Below, piece by piece: positions 37,647-46,171 of a stretch of DNA of 64,000 nucleotides. The translations under genes and the position numbers were made by a program. Source of the DNA: Crocinitomicaceae bacterium. Lineage in GTDB: Bacteria > Bacteroidota > Bacteroidia > Flavobacteriales_D > Crocinitomicaceae. The DNA lies in assembly GCA_029252405.1 (NCBI GenBank), contig JAQXBM010000041.1, positions 1 to 64,000 of the forward strand, written 5' to 3'. Within the stretch, counting starts at the first letter, position 1; the number at the start of each line of letters is the position of its first letter. Below the pieces are notes generated by a model. That model made no database searches. It was not told where the DNA came from and worked only from the letters and a program-made list of their open reading frames with translations.

Positions 37647-38924
37647 TTACTCTTCTAGGGAAATGTTTGTTGATTTCTGTCCTTTGAAAGCAGAAGGGAA
37701 TACGAAGTATAAAATGATCGAAGCGACAAGCAGAGCAACTAAGAAAATATCGAAAATCACCTCAAACCAAGTTGATTCACCATAATTGATGATCCGTGTC
37801 GCACCATATAGCACGATGGAGTAGACTCCGTAAATGATTCCATAGTATTTTTTCGAAGTATGAATCGCCATCAAAGTTAGAACACTCGGAGTTAGAAATA
37901 TGTCCGCGATTCCTTCCAAGAACACGAACAAAATCATTGCTGTGAAACCGAAAGCAATGAGTTCCGATTTGAAAAGAAGAACTGCTGCTCCCCAACAAAC
38001 ACCAATAAGTATTAAGGCGATAGCCATTTTCAAGTAGAGTGGAATTCGGTGTGCTATGAAATAATAGGGAATCGTCAAAACGAGCAAAAGCAGAGGAGAT
38101 ACATACCAAACGTTCATTCTGAGAAAATCATACCCATTGTCCAAAAAGAAATCTATTCTGACCATATAGACTTCGGTTGAATATTTCTCGAAAAGTATCC
38201 AGAAAACGCCGCTACTGACAATTACAAGAATTACCACAAGTAAACTCTTCGTGATGGATTTTGGCGCTTTCGAGATCGCATTTCTAATTGTGAGGGCAGT
38301 ATTTGATCGATCAGAAATAATAAAAATGAGTGCGAATCCTAGAGCATAAAGCAGCATAACAGTAATAAAGGAGTAGATGTAGCCATACCATTCTCCAATT
38401 AGGCCGATTAACAAGGCGCTTAGAAAGGCTCCGATATTAATCATAGCATACATGGAAATGAAGCGTTTCTCCAAAAGAACCTTGTCGTGTGAGCTGAAAT
38501 AACTAATGAAAGAAAAGGTATTGGTTTTAATGAAACCGGATCCGATTGCAATAATTATAAGGGCTGCGTAAAATGGCAATGTACCCTCTATTGTGATGAT
38601 CAAAGCTCCAAAGACGCACATCCCCAATCCAACGAGTATTGCGTTCTTTGCGCCAATAAGAAAGTCACCTAAAAAGCCCCCTAAAAGTTGAGAAGCGTAG
38701 ACGATCAAAGTCAAATAACCGTAATGGGTAATAGCCGTTTCACGTGTGAATTTCAATTGCTCAATTGCATATAAAATGATCACACTTCGTAACCCATAAT
38801 ATGCCAAACGATCCACACAAACAGTCGTAAGAAGCAGCCTAAAATTTAATCCTGATAATGAGGGATGGGAATCAGAGGTAGTTGCTGATTCTAGTGGTAG
38901 GTCGTCAATAGTTTCCAAAGCCAC
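37647..38924 (-). CDS. POT/PTR family MFS transporter
   Basis: VCVDRLAYYGLRSVIILYAIEQL; GGFLGDFLIG; GSGFIKTNTFSFI; 12-TM pattern. Confidence 0.78.
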   Translation of the reverse strand: MALETIDDLPLESATTSDSHPSLSGLNFRLLLTTVCVDRLAYYGLRSVIILYAIEQLKFTRETAITHYGYLTLIVYASQLLGGFLGDFLIGAKNAILVGLGMCVFGALIITIEGTLPFYAALIIIAIGSGFIKTNTFSFISYFSSHDKVLLEKRFISMYAMINIGAFLSALLIGLIGEWYGYIYSFITVMLLYALGFALIFIISDRSNTALTIRNAISKAPKSITKSLLVVILVIVSSGVFWILFEKYSTEVYMVRIDFFLDNGYDFLRMNVWYVSPLLLLVLTIPYYFIAHRIPLYLKMAIALILIGVCWGAAVLLFKSELIAFGFTAMILFVFLEGIADIFLTPSVLTLMAIHTSKKYYGIIYGVYSIVLYGATRIINYGESTWFEVIFDIFLVALLVASIILYFVFPSAFKGQKSTNISLEE

Positions 38925-38927
38925 TGT

Positions 38928-39617
38928 TTAAGAACCAGCCAATTGAATCAAACCTTCTTTGTCCAATACTTCGATCTTGCGCACATGCGTTTTTACAAGC
39001 CCTTCGTCTTTGAAATCTTTGAGAAGTCGAATCAAGGTCTCGGTCGCCGTTCCAACGAAATTGGCTAAATCTTCACGCGATAAATTGATGAAATCTTCAG
39101 CGTAAATATCATCCAAAATTAACAGGGAAGAGGCCAAACGCTCACGCACCGATTTTTGCGCCATGTTTTTTATGAACGACGCGCGATCTGCCAGCTCTTT
39201 CGACAATTCTCTAAGGATTCCATTACGCAAGTTCACGTTGGTGTCAACCATATTCAGGAAATCGCCTTTTCCGATGAAGCAGATATTGCTTTCTTCCAAA
39301 GTATTTGCTGCAACCCCGTACGCTTCACCACTAAACATGGCGCGGAACCCAACAATTTCTCCGGTTGTAGCAACGTGAATGATTTGTTCTTTTCCATCTT
39401 CACCGCGAGAGTAAATTTTCACTTTTCCTTCATTGATGCAAAACACACCACGAGGTAAACTGCCCTCAATAAATAAAGGTTGATCCTTTTTGAAGTATGA
39501 ACAAGATTTATTAGAATCAACAGATGTAAGCTCATCTCCCGTTAAAGAACAGAACAAGGAATCCTTGAGAGCTCCGCAAGTCTCACACGTTACGTGCTTA
39601 TGTGATTTCTCCAGCAT
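38928..39617 (-). CDS. Crp/Fnr family transcriptional regulator with N-terminal Cys cluster
   Basis: CETCGALKDSLFCSL...; cNMP-binding fold; HTH SREDLANFVGTATETLIRLLKDFKDEGLV. ATG 39617 preferred because the track's TTG start (39641) lies inside a TATCTTTG -7 box. Confidence 0.92.
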   Translation of the reverse strand: MLEKSHKHVTCETCGALKDSLFCSLTGDELTSVDSNKSCSYFKKDQPLFIEGSLPRGVFCINEGKVKIYSRGEDGKEQIIHVATTGEIVGFRAMFSGEAYGVAANTLEESNICFIGKGDFLNMVDTNVNLRNGILRELSKELADRASFIKNMAQKSVRERLASSLLILDDIYAEDFINLSREDLANFVGTATETLIRLLKDFKDEGLVKTHVRKIEVLDKEGLIQLAGS

Positions 39618-39638
39618 TAAGTCGTCGATTCGTTTTCC

Positions 39639-39646
39639 CAAAGATA
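39639..39646 (-). promoter_or_regulatory. -7 element TATCTTTG for the Fnr gene
   Basis: Top strand CAAAGATA is the reverse complement of TAnnTTTG, upstream of ATG 39617. Confidence 0.5.
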
Positions 39647-39671
39647 CGGATTTACTTTTTTTTATTAAGTA

Positions 39672-39683
39672 TGATCTAAGTCA
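39672..39683. promoter_or_regulatory. Fnr/Crp-type operator TGATCTAAGTCA (palindrome ATGA-N6-TCAT)
   Basis: Matches TGAY-N4-RTCA, between divergent fnr-like and hemN genes. Confidence 0.7.
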
Positions 39684-39706
39684 TTTTTTACCCTGTTCAA
39701 TGAATC

Positions 39707-39714
39707 TACATTTG
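39707..39714 (+). promoter_or_regulatory. -7 element TACATTTG for hemN
   Basis: TAnnTTTG ending 4 nt before the ATG; about 29.5 bp from the Fnr-type operator centre. Confidence 0.5.
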
Positions 39715-39718
39715 AAAG

Positions 39719-41092
39719 ATGAATTTTGATAAACGTGCACAACTCATTCGCAAGTACGATGTTCCTGGACCGCGATATACCTCGTACCCAACAGTTCCGT
39801 ATTGGAAAAATGAACCATTGTCCAACGAGGAGTGGTTGCAATCGATTCATCGAAATCAAAAACATTTCTCCAGTGATGACGTGAGTTTGTACGTGCACTT
39901 ACCTTATTGTGAAAGCCTTTGCACGTTTTGCGGATGTCATAAACGAATTACAAAAAACCATTCTGTTGAGCAACCATACATTGATGCGGTGATCAAAGAG
40001 TGGCAATTGTACAAAAGTGCTGGATTGGAAAAATCACGCATCAAAGAACTTCATTTTGGTGGTGGGACACCTACTTTTTTTCAGGCCGATGAACTCGTGA
40101 GGTTAGTTCACTCGTTGTTGGAAAATCAACAAGTTGATCCTTCGGAAGTTGAAATGGGGTTCGAAGCCCATCCTAACAACACCTCGAAAGAGCATTTGGA
40201 GAAATTACATACTCTAGGTTTCCGACGTTTGAGTCTTGGCGTTCAAGATTACAATCCAAGGGTACAAAAAGCAATTAACCGAATTCAACCCTTTTCTCAA
40301 GTGAAGAAAGTGCATGAACTTGCCAGGGGAATAGGGTATAACTCCATCAGTCACGATTTGGTTTTTGGACTTCCAAAGCAAAGCTTGAAAGACATGCTTT
40401 TCACCGTTGAAAAGACCTTGGAACTGCGACCTGATCGAATTTCGCTGTACAGTTACGCTCATGTTCCATGGGTGAAAAGAACAGGTCAGCGCGGATTTGA
40501 TGAAAATGATTTGCCCACAGGAGAAGTGAAGCGTGAATTGTACGAGCAGGCGAAGCTTCGATTACTCGATGTAGGATATTTAGAAATCGGGATGGATCAT
40601 TTTGCCTTGAAAGAGGATTCTCTGGCGCAGGCGTTCCTTTCGAAGAATTTGCACCGAAATTTCATGGGATACACAACGCAAAATACTCCAATGCTAATTG
40701 GTTTAGGAATGTCCGCCATTTCTGATAGCTGGTTCGGTTTTGCTCAAAACAAGAAAAGTGTTGAAGCATACATAGACGGAATAAATAAAGATCAACTACC
40801 AGTTTTTAGAGGACATTTATTGACGAAAGAGGATTTGGTCATTCGACAACATATCTTAGATTTAATGTGTCATTTCGAAACGGAATTGGGCGTTCATGAT
40901 TCGTTTGATTTCAACTTGAACGTGCTGCTGAGGTTGAAAGGAATGGTAGAGGATCGACTGATCGAAATTGACGGCAATACATTGAGAATTACCGAAGAAG
41001 GAATACCATTTGTTCGCAACGTTTGTATGATTTTTGATCAAAGTTTACAATCATCAGCGAGCAGAGAAGGAGTGTTCTCCCGAACAATATGA
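39719..41092 (+). CDS. hemN: Oxygen-independent coproporphyrinogen III oxidase
   Basis: YDVPGPRYTSYPTVPYW...YVHLPYCESLCTFCGCHKRIT (radical SAM CxxxCxxC)...HFGGGTPTFF. Confidence 0.96.
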   Translation: MNFDKRAQLIRKYDVPGPRYTSYPTVPYWKNEPLSNEEWLQSIHRNQKHFSSDDVSLYVHLPYCESLCTFCGCHKRITKNHSVEQPYIDAVIKEWQLYKSAGLEKSRIKELHFGGGTPTFFQADELVRLVHSLLENQQVDPSEVEMGFEAHPNNTSKEHLEKLHTLGFRRLSLGVQDYNPRVQKAINRIQPFSQVKKVHELARGIGYNSISHDLVFGLPKQSLKDMLFTVEKTLELRPDRISLYSYAHVPWVKRTGQRGFDENDLPTGEVKRELYEQAKLRLLDVGYLEIGMDHFALKEDSLAQAFLSKNLHRNFMGYTTQNTPMLIGLGMSAISDSWFGFAQNKKSVEAYIDGINKDQLPVFRGHLLTKEDLVIRQHILDLMCHFETELGVHDSFDFNLNVLLRLKGMVEDRLIEIDGNTLRITEEGIPFVRNVCMIFDQSLQSSASREGVFSRTI

Positions 41093-43440
41093 GCGAAAGT
41101 TGCTACCACTGCGGTGATGAGGTAATTGGTCGTGGATATACCCTCGAAGATAAATCGTTTTGCTGCAACGGATGCAAAAGTGTGTTTCAGCTCCTAAATG
41201 AAAACGGACTGGATTCATTTTATTCGATAGAGCAGAACGCTGGCTCAAAACCCAAAACAACGGATGTCCATCGCTATGATTTTTTAGACCTCCCTTCAAT
41301 CAAGGAGCGATATGTCGATTTTGAGGATGAAAATTCTATTCACGTCGTCCTATTCTTGCCAGCGATTCATTGTTCATCCTGTATTTATCTTCTCGAAAAT
41401 CTAAATAAGATTGAGCCAAATATTTTGAGCTGTCAGACAAATTTTACAAAACGAACGGCAAACATCGTCTTTTTGAAAGATGCATTAACCTTACCAGGTT
41501 TAGCCTTACTCCTGGATAGAATAGGGTACCCACCCAACTTCGAAGAAAAGAAGAAAGTAAACGAATCAATCGATAAGACCTTTCTCTATAAATTGGGAGT
41601 AGCTGGATTCGCATTTGGGAGTATTATGCTTTGGAGCTTCCCCGAATACTTGGGGATCGAAAATCTCGACGCGGGAATTCGTTCGTTTACCTCCTATTTA
41701 TCCTTCTTTATTTCCATTCCAGTTCTACTTTATTCCGCGCGCGAATACTACTTTTCAGCATATAAGGCAATTAGATTCAAACAAATCAACATTGATGTGC
41801 CGATTACTCTTGGGATTTTAGCATTGTACGCCCAAAGTTGTTATCACATTTTTTCCGGTTCAGGACCTGGCTACATGGACAGTTTCGCAGGCTTCATCTT
41901 CTTCTTGTTGATAGGGAAGTGGTTTCAACGAAAAACATATCGCTCCTTGTCTTTTGACCGAGATTATACTTCGTATTTCCCAGTTGCGGTGCTGCGCGTT
42001 GTTGGTGATGAGGAAGAAATAGTTGAAATTGAAAAAATCGAGGAAGGTGACCACTTAATGATTCGAAACGACGAAATCGTGCCGTGTGATGTTGTTTTGC
42101 TCTCAGAATTAGCACAAATCGACTATAGTTTTGTCACGGGTGAATCAGAACCAGTCTCGATCAATAATGGTCAACTTGTGTACGCTGGTGGGCGATTAAT
42201 TGGAGCGAAAACGCGCTTCCAAGCAAAGAATGCATCTGAGAGAAGTCGTTTAGCGAATTTATGGAATAAGTCGAGTGAAACTTCAGCGAAGAAATCAAAG
42301 TCTCAAGCCAATTGGGACCGACTTTCAAGCTATTTTCTGATAGGAGTAATTGCAGTCGCGTCGGTGTCAGCAATACTGTGGGCGTTCATTGATTCTGATG
42401 GAATTGTTGAGACAGTCGTTTCTGTGCTTATCGTCGCTTGTCCTTGTGCCTTGTCGCTTTCACGACCATTTACCTTTGGTAACACAATGCGGAAATTAGG
42501 ACGAAAAGGTTTATATCTTCAGAATACTGAGGTCATTGATGAGATCAATACGGTTACCGACGTCGTTTTCGATAAAACAGGAACACTGACAAAAGGAAGT
42601 CAGGAAAAAGTCGTTTTTGAGGGAGATGATTTATCAGAGAAGGAATGGATTAGCTTACTGATGTTGGCGAACTCCTCAACGCATGTTTTGTCCCGAACGA
42701 TTGTTCATTGGATCAAGCAAAAAGAGTTTGTCATTGATTCTGATCAATCGATTGAGAAATACCAAGAAACATTGGGACAAGGAATCCAGGGACAGGTGAA
42801 TGGAAAACACGTCAAAATTGGGAACGCAAAATTCATCGGAGTCGAATCGAGCGATGGAACATTTGTGTCAATCAATGAAGAAGTAAAAGGGAAATTTTTG
42901 TTTGAGTCGGAAATACGCGATGGATTGGAGGAAATGCTCTCAAAACTGAATCAAAACTACTGCGTTCATGTACTTTCTGGCGACTCAGAAAAAGATGCGG
43001 AAATGATGAAATCTCACTTCCCTGAAATAGAAAAATGTTACTTCAAACAATCACCAGAAGACAAGTTTAGCTATGTCGAAAAGTTGCAATCTGAGGGAAA
43101 AGTTGTCATGATGATTGGCGATGGACTCAACGATTCAGGAGCGCTAGCGAAAGCCGATGTAGGAATCGCTATTTCGGAAGATGTCTTCCAATTCTCTCCA
43201 AATTCTAACGGTATTTTGGAAGCAAATCACCTTCGAAAACTAAACAAATTACTGGATACCAGTAGCTTCGCGACAAGCGTTTTGTGGATCTGTTTGAGCT
43301 TCTCAATTATTTACAATATTATTGGATTGGGCTTCGCTATTTCTGGAAATTTAACGCCTCTAGTAGCCGCTGTTCTCATGCCAATCAGCTCCATTTCCAT
43401 TGTTCTGATTAGTACCGTTTTTATTCACTTTCGCAAGTAG
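41089..43440 (+). CDS. ccoI: Heavy-metal P-type ATPase, CcoI/FixI type (Cu export for cbb3 assembly)
   Basis: N-terminal CYHCGDEVIGRGYTLEDKSFCCNGCKSVFQLL; HCSSC; CPC (VACPCALSLSRP); DKTGTLT; MIGDGLNDSGALAKADVGIAIS. ATGA overlap with hemN. Confidence 0.95.
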   Translation: MSESCYHCGDEVIGRGYTLEDKSFCCNGCKSVFQLLNENGLDSFYSIEQNAGSKPKTTDVHRYDFLDLPSIKERYVDFEDENSIHVVLFLPAIHCSSCIYLLENLNKIEPNILSCQTNFTKRTANIVFLKDALTLPGLALLLDRIGYPPNFEEKKKVNESIDKTFLYKLGVAGFAFGSIMLWSFPEYLGIENLDAGIRSFTSYLSFFISIPVLLYSAREYYFSAYKAIRFKQINIDVPITLGILALYAQSCYHIFSGSGPGYMDSFAGFIFFLLIGKWFQRKTYRSLSFDRDYTSYFPVAVLRVVGDEEEIVEIEKIEEGDHLMIRNDEIVPCDVVLLSELAQIDYSFVTGESEPVSINNGQLVYAGGRLIGAKTRFQAKNASERSRLANLWNKSSETSAKKSKSQANWDRLSSYFLIGVIAVASVSAILWAFIDSDGIVETVVSVLIVACPCALSLSRPFTFGNTMRKLGRKGLYLQNTEVIDEINTVTDVVFDKTGTLTKGSQEKVVFEGDDLSEKEWISLLMLANSSTHVLSRTIVHWIKQKEFVIDSDQSIEKYQETLGQGIQGQVNGKHVKIGNAKFIGVESSDGTFVSINEEVKGKFLFESEIRDGLEEMLSKLNQNYCVHVLSGDSEKDAEMMKSHFPEIEKCYFKQSPEDKFSYVEKLQSEGKVVMMIGDGLNDSGALAKADVGIAISEDVFQFSPNSNGILEANHLRKLNKLLDTSSFATSVLWICLSFSIIYNIIGLGFAISGNLTPLVAAVLMPISSISIVLISTVFIHFRK

Positions 43441-43473
43441 AATTTTCTCCTTTTTTAGTGCATTAAAAAAACA

Positions 43474-43485
43474 TGATATAAATCA
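43474..43485. promoter_or_regulatory. Fnr/Crp-type operator TGATATAAATCA upstream of ccoS-ccoNOQP
   Basis: Perfect TGAT-N4-ATCA half sites in the intergenic region. Confidence 0.72.
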
Positions 43486-43542
43486 GGTTTTACTATAACA
43501 TCCATCATACTTTAAGCATTGATTTCTGGGTTGCTTTGTACT

Positions 43543-43728
43543 ATGGGAATTATCTATTTGATGTTAGTAGTGAGCCTAATCATAGCGCTGTTTTTCTTGT
43601 TCTCTTTTTTGTGGGCAACGAAAAATGGACAGTTTGAAGATGATCACACCCCGTCAATAAGAATTCTCTTCGACGACGAAAACAATCAAACAAATCATAC
43701 AGAAGACGATGGAAGTAGAAAAGTTTAG
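43543..43728 (+). CDS. ccoS: cbb3-type cytochrome oxidase assembly protein CcoS
   Basis: MGIIYLMLVVSLIIALFFLFSFLWATKNGQFEDDHTPSIRILFDD; ATG 43543. Confidence 0.92.
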   Translation: MGIIYLMLVVSLIIALFFLFSFLWATKNGQFEDDHTPSIRILFDDENNQTNHTEDDGSRKV

Positions 43729-45955
43729 TTATGATAATAAAATCGTAAAGAATTTCGCTTATGCCACCATTATTTGGGGAATCACCGGGATGCTGGTTGG
43801 GCTGATAGCAGCGTTACAATTAGCTTTCCCGCTATTTTTTGACGAATACTTAGGGTTCAAGTACTTATCCTTCGGACGAATTAGACCACTGCACACCAAT
43901 GCGGTGATTTTTGCGTTTGTAGGAAACGGAATTTTTATGGGAGTTTATTACTCGCTGCAACGTTTGCTGAAAGCAAGAATGTGGAGCGATAAATTGAGTA
44001 ACATCAACTTTTGGGGATGGCAATTCATTATCGTTTGTGCGGTTGTAACGCTTCCATTAGGAATCACAAGTGGTAAGGAATACGCCGAACTCGAGTGGTG
44101 GATCGATATCTTGATCACCGTTCTTTGGGTGGTGTTTGGATGGAACATGTTCGCGACAATTTTGAAACGTCGTGTGAAGCACTTGTATGTAGCCATTTGG
44201 TTCTACATTGCCACTTTCGTTACAGTGGCAGTATTGCACATCTTCAACTCATTTGAGCTTCCAGTTTCGATGTTCAAAAGTTACTCCGCATACGCTGGAG
44301 TCCAGGATGCATTGGTGCAATGGTGGTACGGACACAACGCCGTGGCCTTTTTCTTAACGACACCTTACCTGGGGTTGATGTACTACTTTGTTCCAAAAGC
44401 AGCGAATCGTCCCGTATACTCCTACAGACTATCGATTATTCACTTCTGGGCCTTGATTTTCTTGTACATCTGGGCAGGACCTCACCACTTGCTTTATACG
44501 TCTTTGCCAGATTGGGCGCAGAGTTTAGGGGTTGTATTCTCAATCATGTTGATCGCACCATCTTGGGGTGGTATGTTGAACGGATTGTTGACACTCCGTG
44601 GAGCCTGGGACAGAGTTCGTGATGATGTGATGTTGAAGTTCATGGTTGTTGCCTTGACGTGTTACGGTATGGCAACCTTTGAAGGACCGCTTCTTTCATT
44701 GAAAAACGTAAACTCAATCTCTCACTTTACCGATTGGACAATTGCACACGTTCACGTAGGTGGACTCGGTTGGAATGGTATGTTCACTTTCGGTATGTTG
44801 TACTGGTTATTCCCGAAAATCTTTAGAGTGAAACTGTACTCGAAGAAATTGGCTAACCAACACTTCTGGATTGCAACATTAGGTATCATCCTTTATGCGA
44901 TTCCAATGTACATCGCTGGATTCATGCAAGGATTGATGTGGCAAGATTTCAAAGAAGATGGAAACTTAGCGAACCCTGAATTCCTTGAGACTGTAACGGC
45001 ACTCGAACCTTACTATATCTTACGTGCAATCGGTGGATTACTCTTCATCGTTGGAGCTGTGATGATGTTCTGGAATCTCGTGAAAACTGCGAAGTCCGGA
45101 AAACTCATGGCAGACGAACCAGCGGAAGCGGCTGTATCTCGAAATGTAAAAGTGAAAGGTGGAGAATACTGGCACCGTGCTATTGAGAAACGACCGATCA
45201 GATTCTTACTAGTGAGTTTGATTGTCATCTTAATCGGTGGATTAGTGGAGATCATTCCAACTATGATTGTGAAGAGCAATGTACCTCACATTGCAGCAGT
45301 AAAACCATATACGCCTCTGGAACTCGAAGGTCGTGACATCTACATTAGAGAAGGATGTTACAACTGTCACTCCCAAATGATTCGACCCCTACGATTCGAG
45401 ACAGAGCGCTATGGCGACTACTCCAAATCTGGTGAGTTCGTCTGGGATCACCCATTCCAATGGGGATCTAAACGTACTGGTCCTGATTTAGCGCGAGAAG
45501 GCGGTAAACGAAGTAACTATTGGCACTACGATCACATGTTTAGACCGAAAGTAGTATCGACAGGAACTGTGATGCCGGCTTATCCTTGGCTGAAAACGGA
45601 TGATTACGATACTGATTTGATGCCAGCGAAGATCAGAGCCATGGAAACATTGGGTGTTCCATACGAGAAGGAATACGGCAAAGGATTCGATGAAAAAGCA
45701 GTTGCGAATATGGCTGTTCAAGCTGATGAAATCGCCACTGACATCATCACAGATATGTACAACAATACGCCGAAGAAATTGCGTACAGGTATGAATCAGA
45801 AGGAGATGATTAAAGATCTGAAAACGAAGGAAATTGTTGCGATTATCGCCTACCTACAACGATTAGGTACTGATACGAAGAATTCACCTGTGATGAAGGA
45901 AACTCCAATTGAGGTGCCAGAAGCAGCAGCCGAAAATGACACACTAACGAATTAA
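43709..45955 (+). CDS. ccoNO: cbb3-type cytochrome c oxidase subunit I/II fusion (CcoNO)
   Basis: CcoN: FGRIRPLHTNAVIFAFVGN...WWYGHNAVAFFLTTPYLGLMYYFVPK; CcoO: GRDIYIREGCYNCHSQMIRPLRFETERYGDYSKSGEF. Confidence 0.96.
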   Translation: MEVEKFSYDNKIVKNFAYATIIWGITGMLVGLIAALQLAFPLFFDEYLGFKYLSFGRIRPLHTNAVIFAFVGNGIFMGVYYSLQRLLKARMWSDKLSNINFWGWQFIIVCAVVTLPLGITSGKEYAELEWWIDILITVLWVVFGWNMFATILKRRVKHLYVAIWFYIATFVTVAVLHIFNSFELPVSMFKSYSAYAGVQDALVQWWYGHNAVAFFLTTPYLGLMYYFVPKAANRPVYSYRLSIIHFWALIFLYIWAGPHHLLYTSLPDWAQSLGVVFSIMLIAPSWGGMLNGLLTLRGAWDRVRDDVMLKFMVVALTCYGMATFEGPLLSLKNVNSISHFTDWTIAHVHVGGLGWNGMFTFGMLYWLFPKIFRVKLYSKKLANQHFWIATLGIILYAIPMYIAGFMQGLMWQDFKEDGNLANPEFLETVTALEPYYILRAIGGLLFIVGAVMMFWNLVKTAKSGKLMADEPAEAAVSRNVKVKGGEYWHRAIEKRPIRFLLVSLIVILIGGLVEIIPTMIVKSNVPHIAAVKPYTPLELEGRDIYIREGCYNCHSQMIRPLRFETERYGDYSKSGEFVWDHPFQWGSKRTGPDLAREGGKRSNYWHYDHMFRPKVVSTGTVMPAYPWLKTDDYDTDLMPAKIRAMETLGVPYEKEYGKGFDEKAVANMAVQADEIATDIITDMYNNTPKKLRTGMNQKEMIKDLKTKEIVAIIAYLQRLGTDTKNSPVMKETPIEVPEAAAENDTLTN

Positions 45956-45966
45956 CACAGGAAATT

Positions 45967-46170
45967 ATGTTACGATACATTAAACACAACTTGACGGAGA
46001 TTGACGGCGTGAATATCTACCCGCTCATCTCACTCCTAATATTTGTCATCTTTTTCGTAGTGATGTTTACCTATGTCGCTAGAATGAAAAAATCGCGAAT
46101 TGAAGAACTTGGTGCCTTGCCATTTGAAGACGATGTTGAACCTAAGCAAGCGCTTGAAAAAAACAACTAG
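45967..46170 (+). CDS. ccoQ: CcoQ-like cbb3 oxidase small subunit
   Basis: 67 aa, single TM FVIFFVVMFTYVARM, between ccoNO and ccoP. Confidence 0.7.
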   Translation: MLRYIKHNLTEIDGVNIYPLISLLIFVIFFVVMFTYVARMKKSRIEELGALPFEDDVEPKQALEKNN

Positions 46171-46171
46171 C

